Assembly: GCF_022549215.1 (NCBI RefSeq)
Contig: NZ_JAKZFC010000001.1
Span: forward strand, 682,001 to 746,000
Length of the DNA: 64,000 bases
Source of the DNA: Solibacillus palustris
Lineage (GTDB): Bacteria; Bacillota; Bacilli; Bacillales_A; Planococcaceae
Reading direction: 5' to 3'
Shown: positions 38,583 through 45,905 of the stretch, piece after piece
Numbering within the stretch: the stretch's first letter is position 1
Layout of the letters: each line of letters begins with the position of its first letter
Program-made: the position numbers and the translations under genes
Notes under the pieces: generated by a model
Told to the model about the DNA's origin: nothing
What the model saw: the letters and a program-made list of their open reading frames with translations, nothing else
Database searches by the model: none

Positions 38583-38765
38583 CTTGCTTCAGTAGGTTTT
38601 TACGGCTGAATAGGGAAACGAAGGTTAAAAACGTCACGCCCTGTGACAATGCCTTCGTGATCAACTTTTTGTTGACCTAATGCTCCCTCGGATGTCCCAG
38701 ATTTTTTTCGAGTGAACTTGAAAAAAATCTGGACGAAAGTTAGCCGAGGTGTAATTGATTGTTTA
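38580..38765 (+). repeat. Modular intergenic repeat, copy 4 (after ftsY)
   Basis: It begins with TAACTTGCTTCAG, whose TAA is the ftsY stop. The GTACAGAAG hairpin module is absent, and the sequence passes directly to CGGCTGAATAG as in copy 2. First hairpin: CGAAGG/CCTTCG (38619-38657) with inner GTCAC/GTGAC (38633-38647). Second: GATCAAC/GTTGACC (38659-38677), loop TTTTT. The palindrome module (38690-38760) has a CAGATTTTTT/AAAAAATCTG stem centred on TCGAGTGAACTTGA and then GCCGAGGTGTAATTGATTG. Confidence 0.85.
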
Positions 38766-38799
38766 ACGGGCAACGATTTTGTTGCTCGTTTTTCTTTTT
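38765..38799 (+). terminator. Terminator after ftsY and its repeat
   Basis: AACGGGCAAC pairs with GTTGCTCGTT with one G-T pair, followed by TTTCTTTTT. Confidence 0.85.
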
Positions 38800-38842
38800 C
38801 GTAAATTTTGTCACAATCAAAATGAAAGACAAGGGAATTACC

Positions 38843-38871
38843 TTGACAGTGAGCGTTATCACGATTATGAT
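38843..38871 (+). promoter_or_regulatory. Strong sigma-A promoter of ylxM-ffh
   Basis: -35 TTGACA (38843-38848), 17-base spacer, -10 TATGAT (38866-38871). It lies 32 bases before the ylxM start and after the ftsY terminator, so ylxM-ffh is a separate unit. Confidence 0.85.
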
Positions 38872-38903
38872 AAGGTAGACAAAATATGATTGGAGAGATT
38901 AAG

Positions 38904-39239
38904 ATGCTACTTGAAAAAACAACACGCATGAACTTTCTCTTCGACTTTTATCAAGCACTTTTAACAGATAAGCAGCGCAGTTATATGGAGCTTTATTATT
39001 TAGATGACAATTCACTTGGTGAAATTGCCGAAAGCTACAATATTTCGCGTCAAGCTGTTTATGATAACATTCGTCGTACTGAGGCGATGCTTGAAGAATA
39101 TGAAGAAAAACTAAAGCTTTTTGAAAAATTTCAACAACGTCAAGATGTGTTAAAGCAGCTAACAGAGGCTATACAAGATGATGCTTCTACTATAGAAGCG
39201 CGTTTAGCATTAGTTGAACAATTGAAGGAATCGGATTAG
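38904..39239 (+). CDS. ylxM: SRP-associated helix-turn-helix protein YlxM
   Basis: A 111-residue UPF0122/YlxM protein, found with the signal recognition particle gene in Firmicutes and reported to modulate SRP activity in some species. The sigma-70 region 4-like helix-turn-helix is [31 protein letters not shown] (about 35-66). A charged helical tail follows. The start is ATG 38904, since GGAGAG at 38892-38897 serves it; an earlier in-frame ATG at 38886 precedes that site. ffh follows after 12 bases. Confidence 0.93.
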   Translation: MLLEKTTRMNFLFDFYQALLTDKQRSYMELYYLDDNSLGEIAESYNISRQAVYDNIRRTEAMLEEYEEKLKLFEKFQQRQDVLKQLTEAIQDDASTIEARLALVEQLKESD

Positions 39240-39251
39240 GAGGCGAACGAG

Positions 39252-40610
39252 TTGGCTTTTGAAGGTTTAGCAGAGCGACTCCAAGGTACGATCCAAAAGA
39301 TTAAAGGTAAAGGAAAAGTTTCGGAACAAGACGTTAAAGAAATGATGCGTGAAGTCCGATTTGCCTTAATCGAAGCGGACGTAAACTTAAAGGTAGTTAA
39401 GGAATTCGTTAAAAAGGTTAGTGAGCGTGCGGTCGGCATTGATGTAATGAAATCATTAACACCTGGTCAGCAAGTTATTAAAATTGTACAAGATGAGTTA
39501 ACTACATTAATGGGCGGCGAACAAAGCCCAATTAAATTCAGTAACCGTCCACCAACAGTTATTATGATGGTCGGTTTACAAGGTGCCGGTAAAACGACGA
39601 CAACAGGTAAGTTAGCGAACGTTTTACGCAAAAAATATAATAAAAAACCACTATTAGTTGCTGCTGACGTTTATCGTCCGGCTGCGGTTCAACAGCTACA
39701 AACTTTAGGGAAACAATTAAGCTTACCAGTGTTTGCACTAGGTACGGATATTTCTCCGGTAGAAATTGCACGCCAAGCGATTGAACACGCCAAAGAAGAG
39801 CATCATGATGTTGTATTAATCGATACAGCAGGTCGTTTGCACATTGATGAGCAATTAATGCAAGAATTAAAGGATATTCGCGCACTAAAAGAGCCAGACG
39901 AAGTATTCTTAGTAGTGGACTCAATGACAGGGCAAGATGCAGTAAATGTAGCGCAAAGCTTTAACGAAGCTGTAGGCATTACAGGCGTTGTCTTAACAAA
40001 ATTAGATGGTGATACACGTGGTGGTGCGGCACTTTCAATTCGTGCTGTAACCGAAAAACCGATTAAATTCGTCGGTATGGGTGAAAAAATGGACGCACTT
40101 GAGCCATTCTACCCTGATCGTATGGCGTCACGTATTTTAGGGATGGGCGACGTATTATCGTTAATCGAAAAAGCACAAGCAAACGTTGACATGGAAAAAG
40201 CAAAAGAGCTTGAAGAAAAATTCATGACGCAAAGCTTTACATTCGACGACTTTATCGAGCAAATGCAAGCCGTAAAAAAAATGGGTCCATTAGAAGATTT
40301 ATTGAAAATGATTCCAGGTGCCAACAAAATGAAGGGCTTAGACAATGTCAAAGTCGATGAAAAGCAAATGGGACGTATTGAAGCAATTATTTATTCAATG
40401 ACACCTGCTGAAAAAACAAACCCAGAAATCATCTCTTCAAGCCGTAAAAAACGTATTGCAACTGGTTCTGGGACGACAATTCAAGAAGTCAATCGTTTGT
40501 TGAAACAGTTTGAAGAAATGAAAAAAATGATGAAGCAAATGACTGGTATGACGCAAGGAAAAGGCAAGAAAAAGATGAAAATGCCAGGGTTTGACCAATT
40601 ATTTAAATAA
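39252..40610 (+). CDS. ffh: Signal recognition particle protein Ffh
   Basis: A 452-residue SRP54 GTPase that binds signal sequences and the SRP RNA. The N domain starts AFEGLAERLQ and the G domain has GLQGAGKTTTTGKLA (about 105-119), DTAGRLHIDEQL and TKLDGDTRGGAALSI. The methionine-rich M domain (about 300-452) ends in a run with MKKMMKQMTGM. The start is TTG 39252, preceded by TAGGAGGCGAACGAG. SRP RNA itself is not in this window. Confidence 0.97.
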   Translation: MAFEGLAERLQGTIQKIKGKGKVSEQDVKEMMREVRFALIEADVNLKVVKEFVKKVSERAVGIDVMKSLTPGQQVIKIVQDELTTLMGGEQSPIKFSNRPPTVIMMVGLQGAGKTTTTGKLANVLRKKYNKKPLLVAADVYRPAAVQQLQTLGKQLSLPVFALGTDISPVEIARQAIEHAKEEHHDVVLIDTAGRLHIDEQLMQELKDIRALKEPDEVFLVVDSMTGQDAVNVAQSFNEAVGITGVVLTKLDGDTRGGAALSIRAVTEKPIKFVGMGEKMDALEPFYPDRMASRILGMGDVLSLIEKAQANVDMEKAKELEEKFMTQSFTFDDFIEQMQAVKKMGPLEDLLKMIPGANKMKGLDNVKVDEKQMGRIEAIIYSMTPAEKTNPEIISSSRKKRIATGSGTTIQEVNRLLKQFEEMKKMMKQMTGMTQGKGKKKMKMPGFDQLFK

Positions 40611-40636
40611 AAAATATAGGTGTTAAGAAAAAACAC

Positions 40637-40665
40637 TTTACAAACAACCAAGACATTGCTAATAT
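40637..40665 (+). promoter_or_regulatory. Probable promoter of rpsP
   Basis: -35 TTTACA (40637-40642), 17-base spacer, -10 TAATAT (40660-40665). A TATAAT overlaps just downstream but is 20 bases from the -35 box. The rpsP start is 39 bases further on. Confidence 0.55.
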
Positions 40666-40703
40666 AATATCTTGTGTGAAACTTATTCGGAGGTGCTATT
40701 AAA

Positions 40704-40976
40704 ATGGCAGTTAAAATTCGCTTAAAACGTATGGGAGCTAAAAAATCTCCTTTCTATCGTATCGTAGTTGCAGACGCTCGTTCACCACGTGACGGTCGTC
40801 AAATCGAAACAGTAGGTACTTACAACCCACTTACTCAACCAGCTACAGTAGAAATCAATGAAGAGTTAGCTCTTAAATGGTTAGCTGATGGTGCAAAACC
40901 ATCTGACACTGTACGTAACCTGTTCTCAGAACAAGGTATCATGGAAAAATTCCATAACGCTAAATACAGCAAATAA
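40704..40976 (+). CDS. rpsP: 30S ribosomal protein S16
   Basis: A 90-residue ribosomal protein with the standard opening [30 protein letters not shown] (about 3-32) and the later [25 protein letters not shown] precedes the ATG. It begins the rpsP-khpA unit and is followed after 27 bases by khpA. Confidence 0.98.
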   Translation: MAVKIRLKRMGAKKSPFYRIVVADARSPRDGRQIETVGTYNPLTQPATVEINEELALKWLADGAKPSDTVRNLFSEQGIMEKFHNAKYSK

Positions 40977-41003
40977 TTCAATGATTAATTCGGAGGTGGC
41001 TTT

Positions 41004-41234
41004 ATGCAGCAGCTGATTGAAGCAATTGTGAAACCATTAGTCGATTATCCTGAGGACGTACGTATTGAGACGGACGAAACTTCAAATCGAGTTGTTTATA
41101 AGCTTTTTGTTCATCCAGAGGATCGAGGGAAAGTCATAGGCAAGCAAGGACGTGTTGCGAAGGCAATTCGTACGATTGTGTACTCAGCAGCGGGCGGCCA
41201 CCAGAAGAAGACATACGTCGATATATTGGATTAG
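41004..41234 (+). CDS. khpA: KH-domain RNA-binding protein KhpA (YlqC)
   Basis: A 76-residue single-KH-domain protein, partner of KhpB (Jag) in RNA binding and cell-size control in Firmicutes. The KH signature GKVIGKQGRVAKAIRTIV (about 41-58) contains the GxxG loop. CGGAGGTGG precedes the ATG. In B. subtilis ylqD comes next and then rimM; here a terminator and a repeat fill that place. Confidence 0.95.
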   Translation: MQQLIEAIVKPLVDYPEDVRIETDETSNRVVYKLFVHPEDRGKVIGKQGRVAKAIRTIVYSAAGGHQKKTYVDILD

Positions 41235-41237
41235 TAA

Positions 41238-41270
41238 AAGGAGGGTGGCATTTTGCTAACCCTTCTTTTT
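41238..41270 (+). terminator. Terminator after khpA
   Basis: AAGGAGGGT pairs with ACCCTTCTT (one G-T pair) across a 12-base loop, and the stem runs into a string of Ts. Confidence 0.8.
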
Positions 41271-41287
41271 CATATTTGTTATGATAA

Positions 41288-41327
41288 TTCAATCAACAAT
41301 ATTTTATGAATAAGCTAGTTGATTGAA
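41288..41327. repeat. 10-bp inverted repeat before the repeat block
   Basis: TTCAATCAAC (41288-41297) and GTTGATTGAA (41318-41327) are perfect inverted repeats 20 bases apart. They directly precede repeat copy 5 and are followed by AATGGAGGTGGCGAG. Function unknown. Confidence 0.5.
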
Positions 41328-41329
41328 AT

Positions 41330-41565
41330 GGAGGTGGCGAGTGTAGCTGACGGCTAACGCCTTTCGCTACAGAGCGAAGCATCCTGTGGGAACAGCACAT
41401 GTCTATTTGCGACGAAAGCAAAGCGACAGGAGCTACCGACACCTGAGACGCATGGAACAAAAGCTAAGACCGCCACGTCCTGTGGCAACGCTTTTGTGAC
41501 CAACGTCGTGTTGGCCTCGTGCCCACGGAAAGCGTCCACCGGAATGGAAATCAACGGGACTTTAA
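41330..41565 (+). repeat. Composite intergenic repeat, copy 5, between khpA and rimM
   Basis: The outer parts (TTCGCTACAGAGCGAAGC, CATCCTGTGGGAACAGCAC, AAAGCGACAGGAGC, then GGAAAGCGTCC and GGAATGGAAATCAACGG) resemble an intergenic repeat type I recall from many Bacillaceae; this is recollection, not a search. Embedded in it is the two-hairpin module. It consists of AAAAGC/GCTTTT (41459-41495) with inner GCCAC/GTGGC (41472-41486), then GACCAAC/GTTGGCC (41498-41516). The block occupies the slot of ylqD in B. subtilis. Confidence 0.75.
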
Positions 41566-41581
41566 AAGAGGTGGATTAAAC

Positions 41582-42100
41582 ATGGAATGGTTTAACGTTG
41601 GACGTATTGTAAATACGCATGGTATTCGCGGAGAACTACGTATATTATCAACAACTGATTTTGAAGATGAGCGCTTTGCGATTGGTTCAAAATTAGCTGC
41701 ATTTAAAAAAGATGACAAACACCCAACTTGGGTAACAATTGCCTCATCACGCCGTCATAAGAACTTTATTTTAGTGACGTTTGAAGGAATGGAAAACATC
41801 AATTTAGTAGAGCCTTTCAAAGAAGGGATGCTAAAAGTAACGATGGATCAATTAGCAGAAGACGAACTAGAAGAAAACGAATACTACTACTTCGAAATTA
41901 AAGATTGCGAAGTGTATTCAGAAGAAGGCGAGCTCATAGGTGTTATTACAGACATTTTAGAAACGGGTGCCAATGATGTATGGGAAGTAAAAGCTAAAGG
42001 TGGCAAAAAGCATTATATTCCGTACATTGAAGAGATCGTGAAAGAAATCGATGTAGAAGAAAAGAAAATTGTGATTCACGTGATGGAAGGCTTATTATAA
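41582..42100 (+). CDS. rimM: 16S rRNA-processing protein RimM
   Basis: A 172-residue assembly factor for the 30S head that binds S19. The N-terminal RimM domain starts [24 protein letters not shown] and the C-terminal PRC barrel covers about 98-170 ([33 protein letters not shown] end). The start is ATG 41582 with AGAGGTGG upstream; an extended frame at 41519 lies in the repeat and is rejected. trmD starts on the last base of its stop (TAATG). Confidence 0.95.
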   Translation: MEWFNVGRIVNTHGIRGELRILSTTDFEDERFAIGSKLAAFKKDDKHPTWVTIASSRRHKNFILVTFEGMENINLVEPFKEGMLKVTMDQLAEDELEENEYYYFEIKDCEVYSEEGELIGVITDILETGANDVWEVKAKGGKKHYIPYIEEIVKEIDVEEKKIVIHVMEGLL

Positions 42101-42828
42101 TGAACATTCATGTATTAAGTTTATTTCCGGACATGTTTACAGGTGTTTTCGGCGCGTCCATTTTAAAAAAGGCACAAGAAAAAGGTGCTGTTGAATTAGC
42201 GGTTACTGATATTCGTGAATTTAGTGAAAATAAGCATAAGCAAGTGGATGACTATCCATACGGTGGTGGCGCTGGCATGGTGTTGAAGCCAGAACCGATG
42301 TTTAATGCTGTAGAAGCGATTACAGCGGGTCGAAAACCACGAGTCATTCTCATGTGTCCACAAGGCGAACGCTTTACACAGAAGAAAGCCGAGGAGCTTG
42401 CACAAGAAGATGATTTAGTATTCTTATGTGGGCACTATGAAGGTTACGATGAACGTATTCGAGAGCATCTTGTAACTGATGAGATTTCGATTGGTGACTT
42501 CGTATTAACAGGTGGAGAGTTACCAGCTATGACAGTCATTGATGCGGTTGTACGTCTTTTACCGGGTGTTTTAGGGCAAGCAGATTCACATATTCAAGAT
42601 TCGTTTTCGACAGGATTACTTGAACATCCACATTACACACGTCCCGCTGATTTTCGCGGAATGAAGGTGCCAGATGTGTTGTTATCAGGTAATCATGCGA
42701 AAATTGATGAGTGGCGTGAAGAGCAGTCATTTTTACGTACATTGCAGCGTCGACCGGATCTTTTAGAGGCATTAGAATTGACGGAAAAACAACAAGAAAT
42801 CCTTGCGAAAATTAAATCACAAATGTAA
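42100..42828 (+). CDS. trmD: tRNA (guanine-37-N1)-methyltransferase
   Basis: A 242-residue SPOUT methyltransferase that methylates G37 of tRNAs and so prevents frameshifting. Typical blocks are [31 protein letters not shown], the knot region [13 protein letters not shown] (about 107-119), and [18 protein letters not shown] with LLPGVLGQ. One-base overlap with rimM. Confidence 0.97.
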   Translation: MNIHVLSLFPDMFTGVFGASILKKAQEKGAVELAVTDIREFSENKHKQVDDYPYGGGAGMVLKPEPMFNAVEAITAGRKPRVILMCPQGERFTQKKAEELAQEDDLVFLCGHYEGYDERIREHLVTDEISIGDFVLTGGELPAMTVIDAVVRLLPGVLGQADSHIQDSFSTGLLEHPHYTRPADFRGMKVPDVLLSGNHAKIDEWREEQSFLRTLQRRPDLLEALELTEKQQEILAKIKSQM

Positions 42829-42839
42829 AGCAAAACTAC

Positions 42840-42868
42840 TTGAAATGCCATGTTTTTTATGTTAAGAT
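42840..42868 (+). promoter_or_regulatory. Sigma-A promoter of rplS
   Basis: -35 TTGAAA (42840-42845), 17-base spacer, -10 TAAGAT (42863-42868) with an upstream TG. A start near 42875 would put the whole L19 leader in the transcript. Confidence 0.75.
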
Positions 42869-42875
42869 TCAATCT

Positions 42876-42957
42876 GTGCTAAATATGCACTGAATTACGG
42901 TGTTCCGCTGTGGCGTAAAGTGCGCGTGCAAGAGCATCTGTCTAAGGAGAGAAAACA
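42876..42957 (+). ncRNA. L19-type ribosomal protein leader
   Basis: The 5' untranslated region of rplS can fold as an outer stem TGCAC/GTGCA (42886-42890 with 42926-42930), an inner stem TTACG/CGTAA (42895-42899 with 42914-42918) and a CGG/CCG hairpin inside. Position and layout fit the L19 leader known upstream of rplS in Bacilli, thought to mediate autoregulation by L19. I assigned it by eye, not by a covariance model. Confidence 0.7.
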
Positions 42958-43302
42958 ATGTCAAACATTATTACAGAGATCACAAAATCTCAATTACGTA
43001 CAGACTTAGCTTCATTCAAACCGGGTGACACAGTTAAGGTACACGTTAAAATCGTTGAGGGTACTCGTGAGCGTATCCAATTATTCGAAGGTGTAGTTAT
43101 TAAACGTCGTGGTGGCGGAATTAGCGAAACTTTCACAGTACGTAAAATTTCTTACGGCGTTGGTGTAGAGCGTACTTTCCCAGTACACACTCCAAAAATC
43201 GCTCAATTAGAAGTTGTTCGTAAAGGTAAAGTACGTCGTGCTAAACTTTACTACCTACGTAACTTACGTGGTAAAGCTGCTCGTATTAAAGAAATTCGAT
43301 AA
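42958..43302 (+). CDS. rplS: 50S ribosomal protein L19
   Basis: A 114-residue ribosomal protein at the 30S-50S interface. Typical stretches are [43 protein letters not shown] and the C-terminal [26 protein letters not shown] precedes the ATG. It has its own promoter and structured leader. Confidence 0.98.
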   Translation: MSNIITEITKSQLRTDLASFKPGDTVKVHVKIVEGTRERIQLFEGVVIKRRGGGISETFTVRKISYGVGVERTFPVHTPKIAQLEVVRKGKVRRAKLYYLRNLRGKAARIKEIR

Positions 43303-43310
43303 GAACTTTT

Positions 43311-43349
43311 TAGAAGGGGGCTTGTACTTACAAGCTCCTTTCTTTCTTT
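43311..43349 (+). terminator. Terminator after rplS
   Basis: A stem of GAAGGGGGCTTGT with ACAAGCTCCTTTC (small mismatches) and a T-rich tail. Confidence 0.75.
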
Positions 43350-43369
43350 AACAAATGTAGACTATATTT

Positions 43370-43398
43370 TTGCTTGTATTACATATTTCGTATACAAT
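43370..43398 (+). promoter_or_regulatory. Probable promoter of lepB
   Basis: -35 TTGCTT (43370-43375), 17-base spacer, -10 TACAAT (43393-43398), 28 bases before the GTG start. Confidence 0.6.
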
Positions 43399-43426
43399 AA
43401 GTGTTATAAGCAAGGGGGATCGCTAC

Positions 43427-43990
43427 GTGGAAAAAACTGAAAAAGAGAAAAATGAGCTTTGGGAATGGACGAAAGCTCTACTAATTGCGTTTGCAATCGC
43501 AGCATTTATTCGATATTTTTTATTTACACCGATTGTAGTTGACGGGGATTCAATGATGCCAACCCTTGAAAATGGAGATCGAATGATTGTTAATAAATTT
43601 AGCTATAAAATCGGAGAGCCAGAGCGCTTTGATATCGTAGTGTTCCATGCGCCAGAACAAAAGGATTACATCAAGCGAGTAATCGGACTTCCTGGTGATT
43701 ATGTTGAATATAAAGATGACCAGCTATACATTAATGGTGAAGCGATCGACGAGCCATATTTAGACGCTTATAAAGCACAAATTAGCGAAGGGAATTTAAC
43801 AGGTGATTTCTCGCTAAATGATATTGATCCATCACTCGATGTGATTCCTGAAGGCTATGTATTTGTAATGGGGGATAACCGTCGTTTCAGTAAGGATAGT
43901 CGTCATATCGGGATTGTCGAGCAAAAAGAAATTATTGGTAACACAAGCATTATTTTTTGGCCACTTAATGAAATTGAAATTGTAAAATAA
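43427..43990 (+). CDS. lepB: Type I signal peptidase
   Basis: A 187-residue membrane protease that cleaves signal peptides of exported proteins. One N-terminal membrane helix (about 17-37, ALLIAFAIAAFIRYFLF) is followed by the catalytic domain with Ser in VDGDSMMPTLENGDR (about 40-54), Lys in DYIKRVIGLPGD, and the GDNR...SKDSRHIG box. The start is GTG 43427 with AAGGGGG eight bases upstream. It is a single gene with its own promoter and terminator. Confidence 0.95.
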   Translation: MEKTEKEKNELWEWTKALLIAFAIAAFIRYFLFTPIVVDGDSMMPTLENGDRMIVNKFSYKIGEPERFDIVVFHAPEQKDYIKRVIGLPGDYVEYKDDQLYINGEAIDEPYLDAYKAQISEGNLTGDFSLNDIDPSLDVIPEGYVFVMGDNRRFSKDSRHIGIVEQKEIIGNTSIIFWPLNEIEIVK

Positions 43991-44015
43991 CTATGCAAAC
44001 AAATTTAAACACAAC

Positions 44016-44048
44016 TAATGAGGGGGCATTTTATCTCCTCATTTTTTT
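44016..44048 (+). terminator. Terminator after lepB
   Basis: ATGAGG pairs with CCTCAT around a 13-base loop, followed by seven Ts. Confidence 0.8.
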
Positions 44049-44076
44049 ATTGGAAGAACATTAGGAGGTAATTTTT

Positions 44077-45030
44077 ATGACAATACAATGGTTTCCAGGA
44101 CATATGGCGAAAGCGCGTCGCCAAGTATCAGAAAGTTTAAAATTAGTTGATATCGTATTTGAGTTAGTAGACGCACGCTTACCATTATCTTCACGTAACC
44201 CGATGATCGATGAAGTCATTCATCAAAAACCACGCTTACTTATTTTAAATAAACAAGATATGGCGGATGAAACTGAAACACGCCGTTGGATTCAATATTT
44301 TGCCAATAAAGGATTTAAGGCTGTAGCAATCAACTCACTTGAGGGAAAAGGCTTACAGGCGGTTACAAAGGCTGCTCAGGAGATTTTAGCAGACAAGTGG
44401 GAGCGCATGAAAGCAAAAGGGATGAAACCACGTGCTATTCGTGCAATGATTGTTGGGATTCCAAACGTAGGGAAATCGACATTAATTAACCGTCTAGCAA
44501 AGAAGAATTTAGCGAAAACTGGGAATACACCAGGTGTTACAAAAGCACAGCAATGGATTAAAGTGGCAAAAGACATCGAGCTATTAGACACACCAGGTAT
44601 TTTATGGCCAAAATTTGAGGACCAAGAAGTTGGCTATAAATTAGCGTTAACTGGTGCTATTAAAGATACGATTACAAACATGGAAGATTTAGCGGTGTAC
44701 GGCTTAAATTTTTTAGCCTTACATTACCCAGAGCGTATGGAAGAACGTTATAAATTGACTTCCGTAAGTGAAGAATTGGTAGAAACGTTCGATCATATCG
44801 GCAAATTACGCCGCGTATTTGGTCAAGGTGGCGAAATTGATTACGATCAGGTAGCGGTACTAATCGTACGTGATATACGTGACCAAAACTTAGGTAAAGT
44901 AACATTCGATTTTGTAGATGAGCAAACCGAAAAAGAACAATTAGCAGAAGCAATCGAAAAGGAAAACGAAGAACGCCGTAAAAAAACAGCAGAACTTCGT
45001 CGTCAAAGTCGTATACAAAACAAAGAATAA
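44077..45030 (+). CDS. rbgA: Ribosome biogenesis GTPase RbgA (YlqF)
   Basis: A 317-residue GTPase needed for late 50S assembly. It opens with [15 protein letters not shown] and the G motifs are permuted: NKQD (G4, about 59-62), [14 protein letters not shown] (G1, about 127-140), TPGVTK (G2), DTPGILWPK (G3, about 170-178). A C-terminal RNA-binding ANTAR-like helical domain and a charged tail follow. TTAGGAGG precedes the ATG. Confidence 0.96.
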   Translation: MTIQWFPGHMAKARRQVSESLKLVDIVFELVDARLPLSSRNPMIDEVIHQKPRLLILNKQDMADETETRRWIQYFANKGFKAVAINSLEGKGLQAVTKAAQEILADKWERMKAKGMKPRAIRAMIVGIPNVGKSTLINRLAKKNLAKTGNTPGVTKAQQWIKVAKDIELLDTPGILWPKFEDQEVGYKLALTGAIKDTITNMEDLAVYGLNFLALHYPERMEERYKLTSVSEELVETFDHIGKLRRVFGQGGEIDYDQVAVLIVRDIRDQNLGKVTFDFVDEQTEKEQLAEAIEKENEERRKKTAELRRQSRIQNKE

Positions 45031-45037
45031 TGAAGCG

Positions 45038-45075
45038 AAAACCTTTTTCATTTTTATGAGGAGGGTTTTTTCTTT
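45038..45075 (+). terminator. Terminator after rbgA
   Basis: AAAACCTTTTTCAT pairs with ATGAGGAGGGTTTT through several G-T pairs around TTTT, followed by more Ts. Confidence 0.75.
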
Positions 45076-45129
45076 TATAATAAAAAGAAATGTCGATATA
45101 ACAGTTAATGAAAGATTTGAGGGTTGAAT

Positions 45130-45903
45130 ATGAAAACGATTAAAGAAATTACACAAGCATTAAAGGAAGCAAAACAAGTAGAGCAGTGGATGACAGAAAT
45201 TGAACAAGATGAGCGCGCGGGTGTCGTAAAGGCGTGGGCGCAATTTCAAAAGCGTTTGGAGAAGCAAGAGGCATTGAAGCAGGCGCATCAAGTTAAACTT
45301 GATTTTGATGCAAGCTATTTACCATATGAAAATGCGTATATTGCTGGGACAGATGAAGCTGGCAGAGGACCACTTGCAGGCCCGGTTGTAACGGCAGCAG
45401 TTATATTACCAAACAATTGTATGGAATTATTGGGCGTAAACGATTCAAAGCAACTATCAAAAGAAAAGCGCAATGTTTTTGCAGCACGTATTAAACAGCA
45501 TGCACTCTATTACGCAGTGCATTTTCAAAGTGCTGAAGAAATTGACCGATTAAATATTTATGAGGCAACGCGTCAATCCATGCTAAAAAGTATCGAAGCA
45601 TTAGAAGTAGCACCAAGCTTTATTTTAGCGGATGCCATGACATTACATACGAATATTCCGCAAGCATCTATTATTAAAGGGGATTCACAAAGCTTAGCGA
45701 TTGCAGCCGCATCGATTTTAGCGAAAACGGCACGTGATGACTATATGGAAGTACTTGATCAGGAGTTTCCGCAATATGGCTTTGCTCAACACGCAGGCTA
45801 CGGGACGAGACAGCATGTAGACGCTTTAGAAAAATATGGACCGACAATACATCACCGTAAAACATTTGAACCGATTAAATCTATGATTGAACAAAGGGAG
45901 TGA
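45130..45903 (+). CDS. rnhB: Ribonuclease HII
   Basis: A 257-residue enzyme that cuts RNA at RNA-DNA junctions and single ribonucleotides. A helical N-terminal extension (about 1-65), as in the B. subtilis protein, precedes the catalytic domain with GTDEAGRGPLAGPVV (Asp-Glu pair about 74-75), DSKQLSKEKR, ILADA and IIKGDSQSLAIAAASILAKTARD. ATG 45130 is chosen because GAGGG ends 6 bases before it. ylqG follows immediately. Confidence 0.95.
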   Translation: MKTIKEITQALKEAKQVEQWMTEIEQDERAGVVKAWAQFQKRLEKQEALKQAHQVKLDFDASYLPYENAYIAGTDEAGRGPLAGPVVTAAVILPNNCMELLGVNDSKQLSKEKRNVFAARIKQHALYYAVHFQSAEEIDRLNIYEATRQSMLKSIEALEVAPSFILADAMTLHTNIPQASIIKGDSQSLAIAAASILAKTARDDYMEVLDQEFPQYGFAQHAGYGTRQHVDALEKYGPTIHHRKTFEPIKSMIEQRE

Positions 45904-45905
45904 CT

